The notes under the pieces are model-generated. The model saw nothing but the letters and a program-made list of their open reading frames with translations. It ran no database searches and had not been told where the DNA came from. Below are positions 7,206 through 15,370 of a stretch of 15,523 nt of DNA, piece after piece. Made by a program: the position numbers and the translations under genes. Source of the stretch: Deltaproteobacteria bacterium (GTDB lineage: Bacteria; Myxococcota; UBA796; SXON01); the NCBI GenBank assembly GCA_947483545.1, contig CANKNP010000086.1, positions 1 to 15,523 on the forward strand, given 5' to 3'. How positions within the stretch are numbered: position 1 is the stretch's first letter; each line of letters starts with the position of its first letter.

Positions 7206-8196
7206 CCCCCTCCATCACCACGACGATCTTGCCCGCGGCTGCGCCGGTCCTAAACCGGGCCAGCGCCTCGCGGATGTCACTGAACGGGTAGGTCGCGTCG
7301 ATCCGCACCTTCAGCGCGCCCGAGAGGGCCGACGCGGCGAGCCAGTCGAGGTCCGCCGTCCGGGGCTTCACCAGCACGAAGTCACACCGCCGCGAGGAGA
7401 ACAGGCTCGCGATCTTGCCGGTGACAAGCGGCAAGCCGGGCAGCAGGGTCACGTACGTGCCTCCCGCAGCCAGGTTCGGGACGGACTCGTGGTAGTTGGA
7501 GGTGGACGCAGCGTCGAACACCACGTCGAACGGGACGAGGGCCTCCTCCGCTTTGATCGTGCCGACGGGGCTCTCCCGGTAATCCACCGCATGGTCGGCC
7601 CCCGCGCCCAGCACCAACGGCATCTTCCCCGCGCTGCACGAGCCCCAGACCTCAGCACCCGTGGTCTTGGCGATCTGCACCGCCATCAGCCCGACACCCC
7701 CGGAGGCCCCGTTGACCAGGACCCGCGCGGGGGGCGTCCGCGGGACGCCCACCGTGAGCCCCGCGCAGTCGCGGAGCCCCTGCAGCGCGGTGGACCCACC
7801 CGTGGCGATCGCCGCTGCGTCCGCCGCCCCCCATCCCGCGGGCCTTGTCGCCAGCGTCGCGCTCTTGACCACCACCAGCTCCGCGAAGCTGCCGAGCACC
7901 GTCGAGGTGTCATACGCCACGAACCCGAACACCGCGTCCCCCACCCGGCGGTCGGTCACACCCGCGCCAACCTTCTCGACCACCCCGGCCAGGTCGTACC
8001 CCACCACCAGGGGCGTCCGCTTCTTGTGCAGGAACGAGCCCCCGTCTCGCCACTCCAGCACCTTCACGTCCGCCGGATTGATCGCGACCGCCTCGACCCT
8101 CACCCGCACTTCGCCGGATCCCGGCTCGGGCGCTTCGATGTCCATCAACCGTGCTGAGGACAGGCCGCCGCCGGGGGTACCGCAGAGTGCGCGCAT
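7177..8196 (-). CDS. Zinc-independent MDR-family NAD(P)H oxidoreductase (quinone oxidoreductase-like)
   Basis: A 339-aa medium-chain dehydrogenase/reductase. Seen: the N-terminal GroES-like domain with AVAINPADVKVLEWR and GYDLAGVVEKVGAGV, then the nucleotide-binding fold with VLVNGASGGVGLMAVQIAK (about 159-177), in which GASGGVG is the AxxGxxG dinucleotide motif. The Cys/His ligands of the catalytic and structural zinc sites of alcohol dehydrogenases are absent. This places it with the quinone oxidoreductase / RTN4IP1-like branch, which mostly uses NADPH. The ATG at 8196 is preferred over a TTG six bases upstream: GAGG lies 10 bases before the ATG, and MRALCGTPGG fits the family start. It follows the zinc-ribbon protein gene by 49 bp and may be the last gene of the minus-strand operon. 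The substrate is unknown. Confidence 0.92.
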   Translation of the reverse strand: MRALCGTPGGGLSSARLMDIEAPEPGSGEVRVRVEAVAINPADVKVLEWRDGGSFLHKKRTPLVVGYDLAGVVEKVGAGVTDRRVGDAVFGFVAYDTSTVLGSFAELVVVKSATLATRPAGWGAADAAAIATGGSTALQGLRDCAGLTVGVPRTPPARVLVNGASGGVGLMAVQIAKTTGAEVWGSCSAGKMPLVLGAGADHAVDYRESPVGTIKAEEALVPFDVVFDAASTSNYHESVPNLAAGGTYVTLLPGLPLVTGKIASLFSSRRCDFVLVKPRTADLDWLAASALSGALKVRIDATYPFSDIREALARFRTGAAAGKIVVVMEGVTPSATATP

Positions 8197-8245
8197 GTGC
8201 AAAGAGCCTCGGGCGACGGATATTCCACGGTCGCCCGCCCCGCCA

Positions 8246-9865
8246 CTACCCAGGGCAGGTCCGGTTCAACCGGCGCATTCCCGATTGCAGCTCCTGCCGG
8301 GTGTCGTCCGAAACGCTTTTGCTCTTCATCGCGTCGCAGTAGTCGGCGGCGGCGCTGATGTCGTCGCCCAGCTTCTCGTTGGCGTAGCCTCGGCCATGCA
8401 GGAGTTGTGCGTTGCCAGGGCTCTTCTGCAAGCCCTTCGAGAACGCATCGAAGGCCTCTTCCAGCTTGCCCTTGTTCACGAGGGCCCAGCCCTGCTTCGC
8501 GGCTTCGGAAGCGGTGCTCGGCGCTGCGGTGGTGGTCGTGGTCGGCGGCTTCTGAACGGGCGGAGGCTTGGCCGCGGGGGGCTCGGGCCTCGCCACAGGC
8601 ACGACCACGGGCTCGGGCGCGACGGCTACCGGCGGCTCGGGCCGGATGGGCTCGTCCGGCGGTACAGGGTCCACCACCGGGAGCACGTCCAAGGGAACGT
8701 CGGGCACCACCGGGTCTGGCTCCCGCACGACCACAGGCTCGGGTGGCGGCTCCGGCTTCGCAACGGTCTCTGTCTTGGGTACCTCTTCCGGCTCGTCCGC
8801 CGACATCACCCGCCAGCCGACCGCCACGACGACGCCCAGGATCAGCACCGCGACCATCAGCGCGAGGATGCCCATGGTGCGGTTGTCGTTCGGGGGCGGC
8901 TCCTCATCATCGAGGGCGGAGCCCTCTGGAAAGTCGAACTCTGAGCTGTGCTCGTCCGCATGCGCCACAGGGCTGACGGGGTGTGCGGCCACGCCATTCG
9001 AGGCGCCGGGCATGCTTGCGGCACCTGGCGGCAAGGAGCGCTGGCTGTAGTCCCGACGAACGGGCACGGGGGCCTTGCGAATCTCCTCGGTACGCTCCTG
9101 CAAGATCGAGACGAGCGTCTCCTCCTGCGTGTCCGGATCCGCCGTGACCATCGGCAGCTCTTCGGACACGGGATCGGGGGGCAGTGGCGCTTCCACCGGC
9201 GCCGGTGGGAGCGGCGCGGGCTCGGGCTTCGCCACGGCGGGCGCGGTCTCGTCCGGCCACCGCTCTTCGACCGCATCGACCTCGGGCTCCCAGCCGTCGT
9301 CGGCCGGCCGCTCGTCCTCTGGCGGGCGCTCGTCCTCTGCCGCGCCCTCGCGCTCAGGCCCTCCCAGGTCGTCGAGCTCTGGCGGGGGTGCGTACCTGGG
9401 TGGCACGGAGATCGTTGGCGGTGACAGCCCGTTCGGGGGCGGCGGCAACGACATCGACGGCAGGCCGTAGACCAACGGCGCGTGCAGGCGGTCGGCGGCG
9501 TTGAAGAACAGGATCAGCTCGGGTCGGTCCCCGGCGCGCTCCCAGCGGTCACCGTCCACCGAGAGCTCGTCCTCGGGCTTGACGCGGCTCTCCAAGATCC
9601 AGCGGTGCAACGTGGCGAGATCCGTGGGCGGGTAAACCTCGCCGGCCGCGCGGACGGTGAACACCGCCGACGGTGGCGCGGATGGCCCGGGCAACGGGGT
9701 CGTGGGGGGCTCGGGGGGCACGATGGTGGTTCCGAGCGCCGGAAACTCGACCTTGAACACGTTGCCGCAATGGGTACAGCGAAAGCGCACAGCGCCCCGC
9801 GCGCGGAGCGAGCTGGGCGGCTCTGCTCGGTGGGTGCTCGAGCACTTCGGACAGACGACGTCCAT
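8246..9865 (-). CDS. Zinc-ribbon / GYF-like / transmembrane / TPR protein, second copy
   Basis: A 539-aa protein with modules in this order: an MJ0042-type zinc ribbon (Cys5-x2-Cys8 and Cys30-x2-Cys33); a GYF-like domain at about 68-122 (FTVRAAGEVYPPTDLATLHRW...DRWERAGD); a Pro- and acid-rich linker to about 330; one membrane helix at 331-354 (MGILALMVAVLILGVVVAVGW); a second linker of EPEP/PPP type; and a C-terminal TPR-like region at 452-539 (QGWALVNKGKLEEAFDAFSKGL). The zinc ribbon would be cytoplasmic and the TPR part periplasmic. The architecture matches the neighbouring upstream gene, so the two are paralogues. In Myxococcus the gliding protein GltJ/AgmX carries a similar N-terminal ribbon plus GYF module; a shared role is inference only. 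The start is the ATG at 9865, one base after the preceding stop, with a G-rich ribosome binding site inside that gene's last codons. In-frame codons further upstream lie within the preceding gene and do not fit. Confidence 0.85.
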   Translation of the reverse strand: MDVVCPKCSSTHRAEPPSSLRARGAVRFRCTHCGNVFKVEFPALGTTIVPPEPPTTPLPGPSAPPSAVFTVRAAGEVYPPTDLATLHRWILESRVKPEDELSVDGDRWERAGDRPELILFFNAADRLHAPLVYGLPSMSLPPPPNGLSPPTISVPPRYAPPPELDDLGGPEREGAAEDERPPEDERPADDGWEPEVDAVEERWPDETAPAVAKPEPAPLPPAPVEAPLPPDPVSEELPMVTADPDTQEETLVSILQERTEEIRKAPVPVRRDYSQRSLPPGAASMPGASNGVAAHPVSPVAHADEHSSEFDFPEGSALDDEEPPPNDNRTMGILALMVAVLILGVVVAVGWRVMSADEPEEVPKTETVAKPEPPPEPVVVREPDPVVPDVPLDVLPVVDPVPPDEPIRPEPPVAVAPEPVVVPVARPEPPAAKPPPVQKPPTTTTTAAPSTASEAAKQGWALVNKGKLEEAFDAFSKGLQKSPGNAQLLHGRGYANEKLGDDISAAADYCDAMKSKSVSDDTRQELQSGMRRLNRTCPG

Positions 9866-9866
9866 T

Positions 9867-11390
9867 TTACCCCCCCTGCATCGACTGGAGGATAAGCTCG
9901 ACTTCCTTGTCCTTCGGATTTGCAGCGAAGTACTTCGTATAGTAGCCGTTGGCGCCCGGGACATCGCCTTGCGCCTGGGCGATGGCCCCGAGCGTCTTGT
10001 AGGCGTACGTCTGCCCCTTCGCGACGGCCTGGAGCAGCGTCTGCTTTGCCCCATCCGAGTCGCCCGCCTTGTACTGCGCCTCTCCGAGCTTCCGTAGGTT
10101 CGAGGCTGTAGGCTCCATGCTCACCGCGGTCTGATAGGCCGAGACGGCGCCTCGCCAGTCCCCGGACTTCGCCGAGGAGTCGCCGGCTGCGACGACGTCC
10201 GCTGCGGTCATGTCAGACGTCGATGAGGTGACCGGAGCTGCCAGGGTGATCGGACGCTGCGTGGACGACGGGGTCTGGGTGGGCCGCACCGGAGTCGCAC
10301 CCGGCGGCGGACCGGAGCGGTTGACAGGCACCGCGCCGTCGGGCCGGCCATCGCCGTCGGCGTCCTCCAGCGGGTTCGTGGGCTTCTCCACGGTCGGCGG
10401 GACCGGCGTGAGGCGGGGATCCGGCTCCTTCGCCTCAAACTGCTTCTTGAGGTCATCCTGAACCTGCTTCGTGCTCGGCCCCGTGTTCACCTTGCTCGAC
10501 GTCGCGACCTTCGGAGCACCCGGGCCCATCGTGAAGTACCAACCCGCTCCAAAGCCGAGCGCCACGAGCAGTGCGAGTGCGCCATAGATGGCCGCCCGAT
10601 TGCCCGATGCGGCCACCTTCTTGGTCGCCGGCGGTGCCGCCTTTTTCACCGGCCCGGTCTTCTGCGCGAACGGATCCCGGAAGGGAGAGACCGTCGGTCC
10701 CGGCGCAGCGGCAGGCTTCGCGGGCGCCTCCTCCGGCGGTGGCCTCTTGGGCGCCGCTGCGGCGTGCTCGGCTGGCGGATCCTTCGCCCGGCTGCGGCTC
10801 AGCTCCTCCCAGGTCTGCACGAAGAACACGTCCAGATCGACGATGTCGGACAGCGCGCGCCAGAGCTTGCCATCGTACGAGATGACGTCTTGCTGGGTGA
10901 CACGGCCGTCCTGGATGTACTTACGCAGGGTCTTGATGTCGCTGAAGTCGTAGATGAGGCCGATCTTGATCTTCACCTTCCAGGTGCTCACCCCGACCTT
11001 TTTGAAGTCGAGCGTGGGGGAGCGCGCGGCGGCCTCTGCAGAGCTCACCTCGAACTCGGGCGTCTCCACCGCGATCGCCAGCGTGGGGTTCGCCGTGCGC
11101 TTCGGCTCTGGCGGGGGCTTCTGCATGCCGATGCGGGTCGGCTCATCGTCCCACTCGTGGTCCTCGGGGGCCCCGCGTGTGAGCGCGCTGGCCATCGGCG
11201 AGGCGAGATTTTGGGGGTCCCGGGCCTCGGCGGCGGGCTTCGGGACATCCGGCAGCGGTCCGGTGTTGCCGCCTGGGTAGACGACGAACACGTGCTTGCA
11301 CTTCGGGCACGTGATCTTGGCGCCGCGACCGGTGACTTTGGATTCATCCAGCTTGTAGCGGGATGAGCACGCAGGGCATGTGACGATCAA
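9867..11390 (-). CDS. Zinc-ribbon / GYF-like / transmembrane / TPR protein, first copy
   Basis: A 507-aa protein built like its downstream neighbour. Seen: an MJ0042-type zinc ribbon (MIVTCPACSS with Cys5/Cys8, and ITCPKCKHVFVV with Cys28/Cys31); a GYF-like domain at about 136-195 (VKIKIGLIYDFSDIKTLRKY...DGKLWRALSDI); an Ala/Pro-rich linker; one transmembrane helix at about 266-288 (AIYGALALLVALGFGAGWYF); a periplasmic linker containing DADGDGRPD, an EF-hand-like loop; and TPR-like helices at about 395-500 (WRGAVSAYQTAVSMEP, YKAGDSDGAKQTLLQA). It is probably an inner-membrane protein with a cytoplasmic ribbon for partner binding. The start is a TTG, fixed by AAGGAG five bases upstream and by the conserved first residues. 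It lies 61 bp after the helicase gene. Similarity to GltJ/AgmX is in architecture; the exact function is unknown. Confidence 0.87.
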   Translation of the reverse strand: MIVTCPACSSRYKLDESKVTGRGAKITCPKCKHVFVVYPGGNTGPLPDVPKPAAEARDPQNLASPMASALTRGAPEDHEWDDEPTRIGMQKPPPEPKRTANPTLAIAVETPEFEVSSAEAAARSPTLDFKKVGVSTWKVKIKIGLIYDFSDIKTLRKYIQDGRVTQQDVISYDGKLWRALSDIVDLDVFFVQTWEELSRSRAKDPPAEHAAAAPKRPPPEEAPAKPAAAPGPTVSPFRDPFAQKTGPVKKAAPPATKKVAASGNRAAIYGALALLVALGFGAGWYFTMGPGAPKVATSSKVNTGPSTKQVQDDLKKQFEAKEPDPRLTPVPPTVEKPTNPLEDADGDGRPDGAVPVNRSGPPPGATPVRPTQTPSSTQRPITLAAPVTSSTSDMTAADVVAAGDSSAKSGDWRGAVSAYQTAVSMEPTASNLRKLGEAQYKAGDSDGAKQTLLQAVAKGQTYAYKTLGAIAQAQGDVPGANGYYTKYFAANPKDKEVELILQSMQGG

Positions 11391-11395
11391 CGAGG

Positions 11396-11401
11396 CTCCT
11401 T
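11396..11401 (-). promoter_or_regulatory. Ribosome binding site that fixes the TTG start of the zinc-ribbon protein
   Basis: On the minus strand AAGGAG stands 5 bases before the TTG at 11390. This strong site, plus the cysteine pair right after the start, decides for a TTG start; there is no suitable ATG or GTG nearby. Confidence 0.75.
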
Positions 11402-11451
11402 GAGGCTGGCCGGGGGGCCGGGGCGCTGGCCGCTGGGGGTGGTTCCGGCTC

Positions 11452-13776
11452 CTAAGGGAGCAGGATGTCCATCCGGGCGCTGACAGCGAACACGGTTCTC
11501 AGCCCGTGCTTTCGAAAGTGTATCGTAAGTCGCGGATTGGAGGGGATGCCATCTCGCGAGGAGACGGTCCCTTCTCCGAGGACGGGGTGGAAGACGTCGG
11601 CACCCGGCCGGAAATGCTCCAGGGAGTCCGGGGTCATTCGCCGACGATCCGAGGGCGGGGGCGCGGCGAGCACGGCGGGCGCACCGGAGGCGCCGAAGAC
11701 GGGGCCCTGCCGAAGTGGCGCCGGCGCGGCGAGCGGGCGGCCCGAGCGGGTGGGGGGCGCGGACGACCACGCAGGGCGAAACGTGTCCGTCGTCCGAGCG
11801 CCCGCCTTCAGCGAAGGCGGAGGCACGGGGCCGAAGGCTGCGAGCGGAATCTCCGCGATGAACCGGGACAGCGTCGTCGGCGAGAAGTTCCCATCCATGG
11901 CCCGGCGTACGCGCGGCGCGGTCAGCGTCAGCCGTTCGCGGGCGCGGGTGAAGGCAACATAAGCGAGCCGTCTCTCCTCCTCGATCTCGGATTCAGACTC
12001 AGAACGCGCGTGGGGGAAGCAGCCTTCCGTCAGCCCCACCACAAAGACGTTCGGGTACTCGAGGCCTTTCGCCAGATGCACGGTGAGGAGCGTGACCTTG
12101 CCATCCTCGCTCGGAAGCTCGTCGGCCTGGCCCGAGAGCGCTGCACGATCCAGGAAAGACGCGAGACGTTCGTAGGGATCGCCGGAGGGGTCGGCCGCGT
12201 CGTACTCGCGCGCGCTCTCGGCCACCGCCCTCGCCAGCTCCTGGATGTTCTCGATGCGGCCACGGCTCTCGTCGGTGTCCTCGGCCTCCAGCTCGGCGAG
12301 GTAGCCCGTGATTCGCGCGGTGTGCAGCACGAGATCCCCCGGCGCCATCGTCATCACCCCCGCGGACAGCGCGTCGATGACCTCGCAGAAGGCCATCAGC
12401 CCCCGGGAGGAGCGCCCCTGCCCCCCCGTGGACCGCGCGGCCCGGTAGAGGGAAACCCCGTGGCGCGCTGCTTCAATCTTCAGCCCCTCGATGGCCTTGT
12501 CCCCCAGGCCGCGCGCTGGGACGTTGATCACCCGCAAGAGGCTCATGTCGTCCGCGGGGTTGAGCACCAGCCGCAGGTAGCCCAGCAGGTCGCGAACTTC
12601 GCGGCGCTCGTAGAACTTGCGGCCCCCGACCAGGGTAAAGGGCACCCTCGCGTCCGTCAGCACGCGCTCGAAGGCTCGGCTCTGGGCGTTCGTTCGGTAG
12701 ATGATCGCAAAATCCCCGGCCTTCGACCCCGCGCGCATCAACCGCCGGATCTCGGTCAGCACCATGTCGGCTTCGGAGAGCTCATCCGGCGCGTGAAACA
12801 GCTTGAGCGGCTCGCCGTCCCGCGCGTCCGTCCGCAGCGTCTTGTCCTTGCGCCCGATGTTGTTGCGCACCACCCCCGCCGCGGCGTGGAGGATCAGCGC
12901 CGTCGACCGGTAGTTCTGCTCCAGTCGGATGATCTTCGCCTGCGGAAAATCCTTCTCAAAGTCCAGGATATTCCGAATGTCGGCGCCACGGAAGCTGTAG
13001 ATCGACTGGTCGTCGTCCCCCACCACCGCGAGGTTCGCCCGCTCCCCGGCGAGCAGCCGGATGAGCTTGTACTGCGCCGCGTTGGTGTCCTGGTACTCGT
13101 CCACCATCAGGTATTGGAACTTGTCGGTCCACTTCTGGAGGATCGCGGGGTGCTCGGACCAGAGCTCCACGACCTTGCCGATGAGATCGTTGAAGTCCAG
13201 GGCGTTCGCCTTCTTGAGACGCGCCTCGTAGGCGGCGAACACCGCCGGGGTCTTCAACAACCAGCCGCACTGCGGGCCCTTGGCGGCCAGCTCGGAGGCG
13301 ATGTCGATCGGCGACAGCAGGCGGTTCTTCGCCTTGTCGATCTGTGACCGGAAGCTGGCCGGCGGCATCCGCTTGGGGTCGATGCCCTGGTCGCTCAAGA
13401 CCTGCTTCAACGCACGCATCTGGTCGTCGTCATCCCAGATCGCGAAGTTGCGTCCGTACCCCAAGGCCTCGCTGTCCCGTCGCAGGATGCGCACGCAGGA
13501 GCTGTGAAACGTGCTCACCCACACATCGTCTGCGACTGTGCCGGCGAGCTGACGAACCCGCTCCTTCATCTCCCCGGCGGCCTTGTTCGTGAACGTGACC
13601 GCGAAGATGTTCCACGGCCGGACGCCCGACTCCAGCAGGTAGCCGACCCGGCGGGTGAGCACCCTCGTCTTGCCCGACCCCGCGCCCGCCAGGATCAGGA
13701 GCGGACCCTCCGTGGTCTGCACGGCGTCCGCCTGCTCGGGGTTGAGCCCTTCCAGCAGGTCCTGCCCGTTGATCAT
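11452..13776 (-). CDS. UvrD/PcrA-type superfamily 1 DNA helicase
   Basis: A 774-aa 3'-5' ATP-dependent DNA helicase. Seen: the Q motif LNPEQADAV (11-19), Walker A GAGSGKT (31-37), motif Ia TFTNKAAGEM, motif II VDEYQDTN (225-232), motif III GDDDQSIYSFRGA (about 253-265), motif IV LEQNYRST, motif V LTVHLAKGLEYPNVFVVG and motif VI YVAFTRARERL. The C-terminus (FHPVLGEGTVSSRDG...LTIHFRKHGLRTVFA) matches the Tudor-like domain that lets UvrD/PcrA bind RNA polymerase. This favours PcrA/UvrD over Rep. The linker before it is rich in Pro and Ala. Length is normal. The ATG at 13776 overlaps the glmU stop (ATGA), with AGGA six bases upstream, so translation is probably coupled. Its role is nucleotide-excision or replication-associated repair. 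The exact symbol (uvrD or pcrA) cannot be fixed. Confidence 0.95.
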   Translation of the reverse strand: MINGQDLLEGLNPEQADAVQTTEGPLLILAGAGSGKTRVLTRRVGYLLESGVRPWNIFAVTFTNKAAGEMKERVRQLAGTVADDVWVSTFHSSCVRILRRDSEALGYGRNFAIWDDDDQMRALKQVLSDQGIDPKRMPPASFRSQIDKAKNRLLSPIDIASELAAKGPQCGWLLKTPAVFAAYEARLKKANALDFNDLIGKVVELWSEHPAILQKWTDKFQYLMVDEYQDTNAAQYKLIRLLAGERANLAVVGDDDQSIYSFRGADIRNILDFEKDFPQAKIIRLEQNYRSTALILHAAAGVVRNNIGRKDKTLRTDARDGEPLKLFHAPDELSEADMVLTEIRRLMRAGSKAGDFAIIYRTNAQSRAFERVLTDARVPFTLVGGRKFYERREVRDLLGYLRLVLNPADDMSLLRVINVPARGLGDKAIEGLKIEAARHGVSLYRAARSTGGQGRSSRGLMAFCEVIDALSAGVMTMAPGDLVLHTARITGYLAELEAEDTDESRGRIENIQELARAVAESAREYDAADPSGDPYERLASFLDRAALSGQADELPSEDGKVTLLTVHLAKGLEYPNVFVVGLTEGCFPHARSESESEIEEERRLAYVAFTRARERLTLTAPRVRRAMDGNFSPTTLSRFIAEIPLAAFGPVPPPSLKAGARTTDTFRPAWSSAPPTRSGRPLAAPAPLRQGPVFGASGAPAVLAAPPPSDRRRMTPDSLEHFRPGADVFHPVLGEGTVSSRDGIPSNPRLTIHFRKHGLRTVFAVSARMDILLP

Positions 13777-15128
13777 GCCCGATCCTGGCGCGCACGGAAC
13801 TTGGCGGCTTTGCCCTCGTGGTTCTTCTGGTATCCCCGGGCGATCGCGATGGCGTCCGCTGGCACCGACTGAGTGAGGGTGCTCCCCGCGCCGACGATAG
13901 CACCCGCGCCGACCTCGATGGGGGCGACGAGCGCGCTGTTGGAGCCGATGAACGCGCCGGCCCCGATCACCGTCTTGTGCTTCTTGAACCCGTCGTAGTT
14001 GCAGGTGATCGTGCCGGCGCCGATGTTCGCGCCTTCGCCGACCTCGGCGTCGCCGATGTAGCTCAGGTGGTTCGCCTTCGCGCCGCGGCGGATCCGCGCG
14101 TTCTTCACCTCGACGAAGTTGCCGATGTGCGCGTTCTCTTCGATCACGGCGCCGGGCCGCAGCCGCGCGAGGGGCCCGACCACTGCGCCGGCGCCCACGC
14201 TGGCGCCATCACACACGCTGCCCGAGTGAACGCTCGCCCCCGCGGCGACCGTGCAGTTGCGCACCACCGCGTGGGTTCCAACTCTGCCCGCGATCTCTGA
14301 TCTCCCCTCGATCACCGCCCCGAATCCGATACTCGCCCCGGGGTGCAGCACCACGCCCACATCCACCGATGCGTGCTCCAAGTCCGCAAAATCCACGCCC
14401 GCTTCGGCCCATGCTCGGTTGACCCGCCGGCGGAGCACGCCCCGTGCCTCCGCGAGCTGGGCCCGGTCATTCACACCGGCGAACGCCGAGGCTGTGAATC
14501 CCAAGGCCACGCGGGTCCCGACACCGTCAAGGGTCCCCATCAGGTCCGTGACGTAGTACTCGCCCTTGGGCGCGTGCGGGGCGAGGCCAGGGATCATCGC
14601 GTGTAGATGCTCCGCCTCGAACGCGTACAGTCCGCTGTTCACCTCGCCGATGCCGTGCTCCGCGGCCGTACACTCGGCCTGCTCGACGATGCCCTTGCCC
14701 CGCACGATCCGGCCGTAGCCCTGCGCATCCTCGACCGTGAACGAAGCGACGGTAGCTTGGGTGCCTGCCACGTGGGCGGCGAGCAGACGCTTCAGATCCT
14801 TCGCCTGGAGCAAGGGCGTGTCACCCGCAGTCACGAGCACGGTCCCTCGAGCAGGGAGGAGCCCGAGCGCGCTGCGGAGCGCGTCCCCGGTGCCCTTCGG
14901 GGCCTCCTGCCGGACGAACCGCACCCGCGGATCCTGCGCAGTCACCGCCGCGCGGACCGCGTCCTCCTGGTGGTGGACCACCACGATGATCTCGTCGACA
15001 CCAGCCTCCCGGAGCTGCGCGACGATCCAACCGACCATCGGCCGCCCGAGCAGCGGATGAAGAACCTTCGCCATTGGGGACCGCATCCGGGTTCCCAGCC
15101 CGGCGGCGAGCACCACGGCGGTAGACAT
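13773..15128 (-). CDS. glmU: Bifunctional GlmU (UDP-GlcNAc pyrophosphorylase / glucosamine-1-phosphate N-acetyltransferase)
   Basis: A 451-aa cytoplasmic enzyme that makes UDP-N-acetylglucosamine for peptidoglycan and LPS. The N-terminal half has the uridyltransferase signature VVLAAGLGTRMRSPMAKVLHPLLGRP at the start, VTAGDTPLL for the metal/nucleotide site and GEVNSGLYAF. The C-terminal half (from about 250) is a left-handed beta-helix of hexapeptide repeats with AKANHLSYIGDAEVGEGANI, including the catalytic His of the acetyltransferase, and GAGTITCNYDG. Length agrees with the family (about 456 in E. coli). The ATG at 15128 fits the conserved first strand, although no ribosome binding site is visible. 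It is the first gene of the minus-strand cluster and overlaps the helicase by four bases. Its usual partner glmS is not in the window. Confidence 0.97.
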   Translation of the reverse strand: MSTAVVLAAGLGTRMRSPMAKVLHPLLGRPMVGWIVAQLREAGVDEIIVVVHHQEDAVRAAVTAQDPRVRFVRQEAPKGTGDALRSALGLLPARGTVLVTAGDTPLLQAKDLKRLLAAHVAGTQATVASFTVEDAQGYGRIVRGKGIVEQAECTAAEHGIGEVNSGLYAFEAEHLHAMIPGLAPHAPKGEYYVTDLMGTLDGVGTRVALGFTASAFAGVNDRAQLAEARGVLRRRVNRAWAEAGVDFADLEHASVDVGVVLHPGASIGFGAVIEGRSEIAGRVGTHAVVRNCTVAAGASVHSGSVCDGASVGAGAVVGPLARLRPGAVIEENAHIGNFVEVKNARIRRGAKANHLSYIGDAEVGEGANIGAGTITCNYDGFKKHKTVIGAGAFIGSNSALVAPIEVGAGAIVGAGSTLTQSVPADAIAIARGYQKNHEGKAAKFRARQDRA

Positions 15129-15370
15129 GCGCCGCTGGTATCATGGGGGCCGGGGTGCCGGGCGGCGTGGGGCCATCGCTGTGCCGCCGGCTCCGGCCGT
15201 GGGGGCGCCGCTGTGCATCCGGCGGGCGCGCAGCGCGGATCGAACCGATCCATCGAAAGGGAGGCCCTCCCGATCGTTGCGATCCATCGAAAGGGAGGCC
15301 CTCCCGATCCGTCACGGTGAACGAACGGGAGGCCCTCCCGATCCGCCAAACTCGATAGAATCCCCCCATG
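15129..15370. other. Upstream region of glmU with palindromes
   Basis: There is no convincing gene between the glmU start and the intron-like sequence. The region should hold the promoter of the glmU operon, but I could not place -35/-10 boxes with confidence. It contains the 34-bp-spaced palindromes described separately. Open frames here are short and made of the repeats. Confidence 0.5.
15247..15342. repeat. Three palindromes at 34-bp spacing
   Basis: The 13-base near-palindrome GGGAGGCCCTCCC occurs at 15259-15271, 15293-15305 and 15327-15339, exactly 34 bp apart. In the first two copies the conserved block is 29 bp: GATCCATCGAAAGG at its left end, the palindrome, then GATC. The third shares only the palindrome and the GATC after it. 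They lie about 120-210 bp upstream of glmU. They could be a REP-like cluster or binding sites for a regulator. A spacing of 34 bp is a little over three DNA turns, so the sites would lie on roughly the same face. Confidence 0.85.

Noticed and set aside
11506..13347. A 613-codon plus-strand frame opposite the helicase.
   Set aside because: The helicase on the minus strand has all seven motifs. The opposite frame is a composition effect of high GC.
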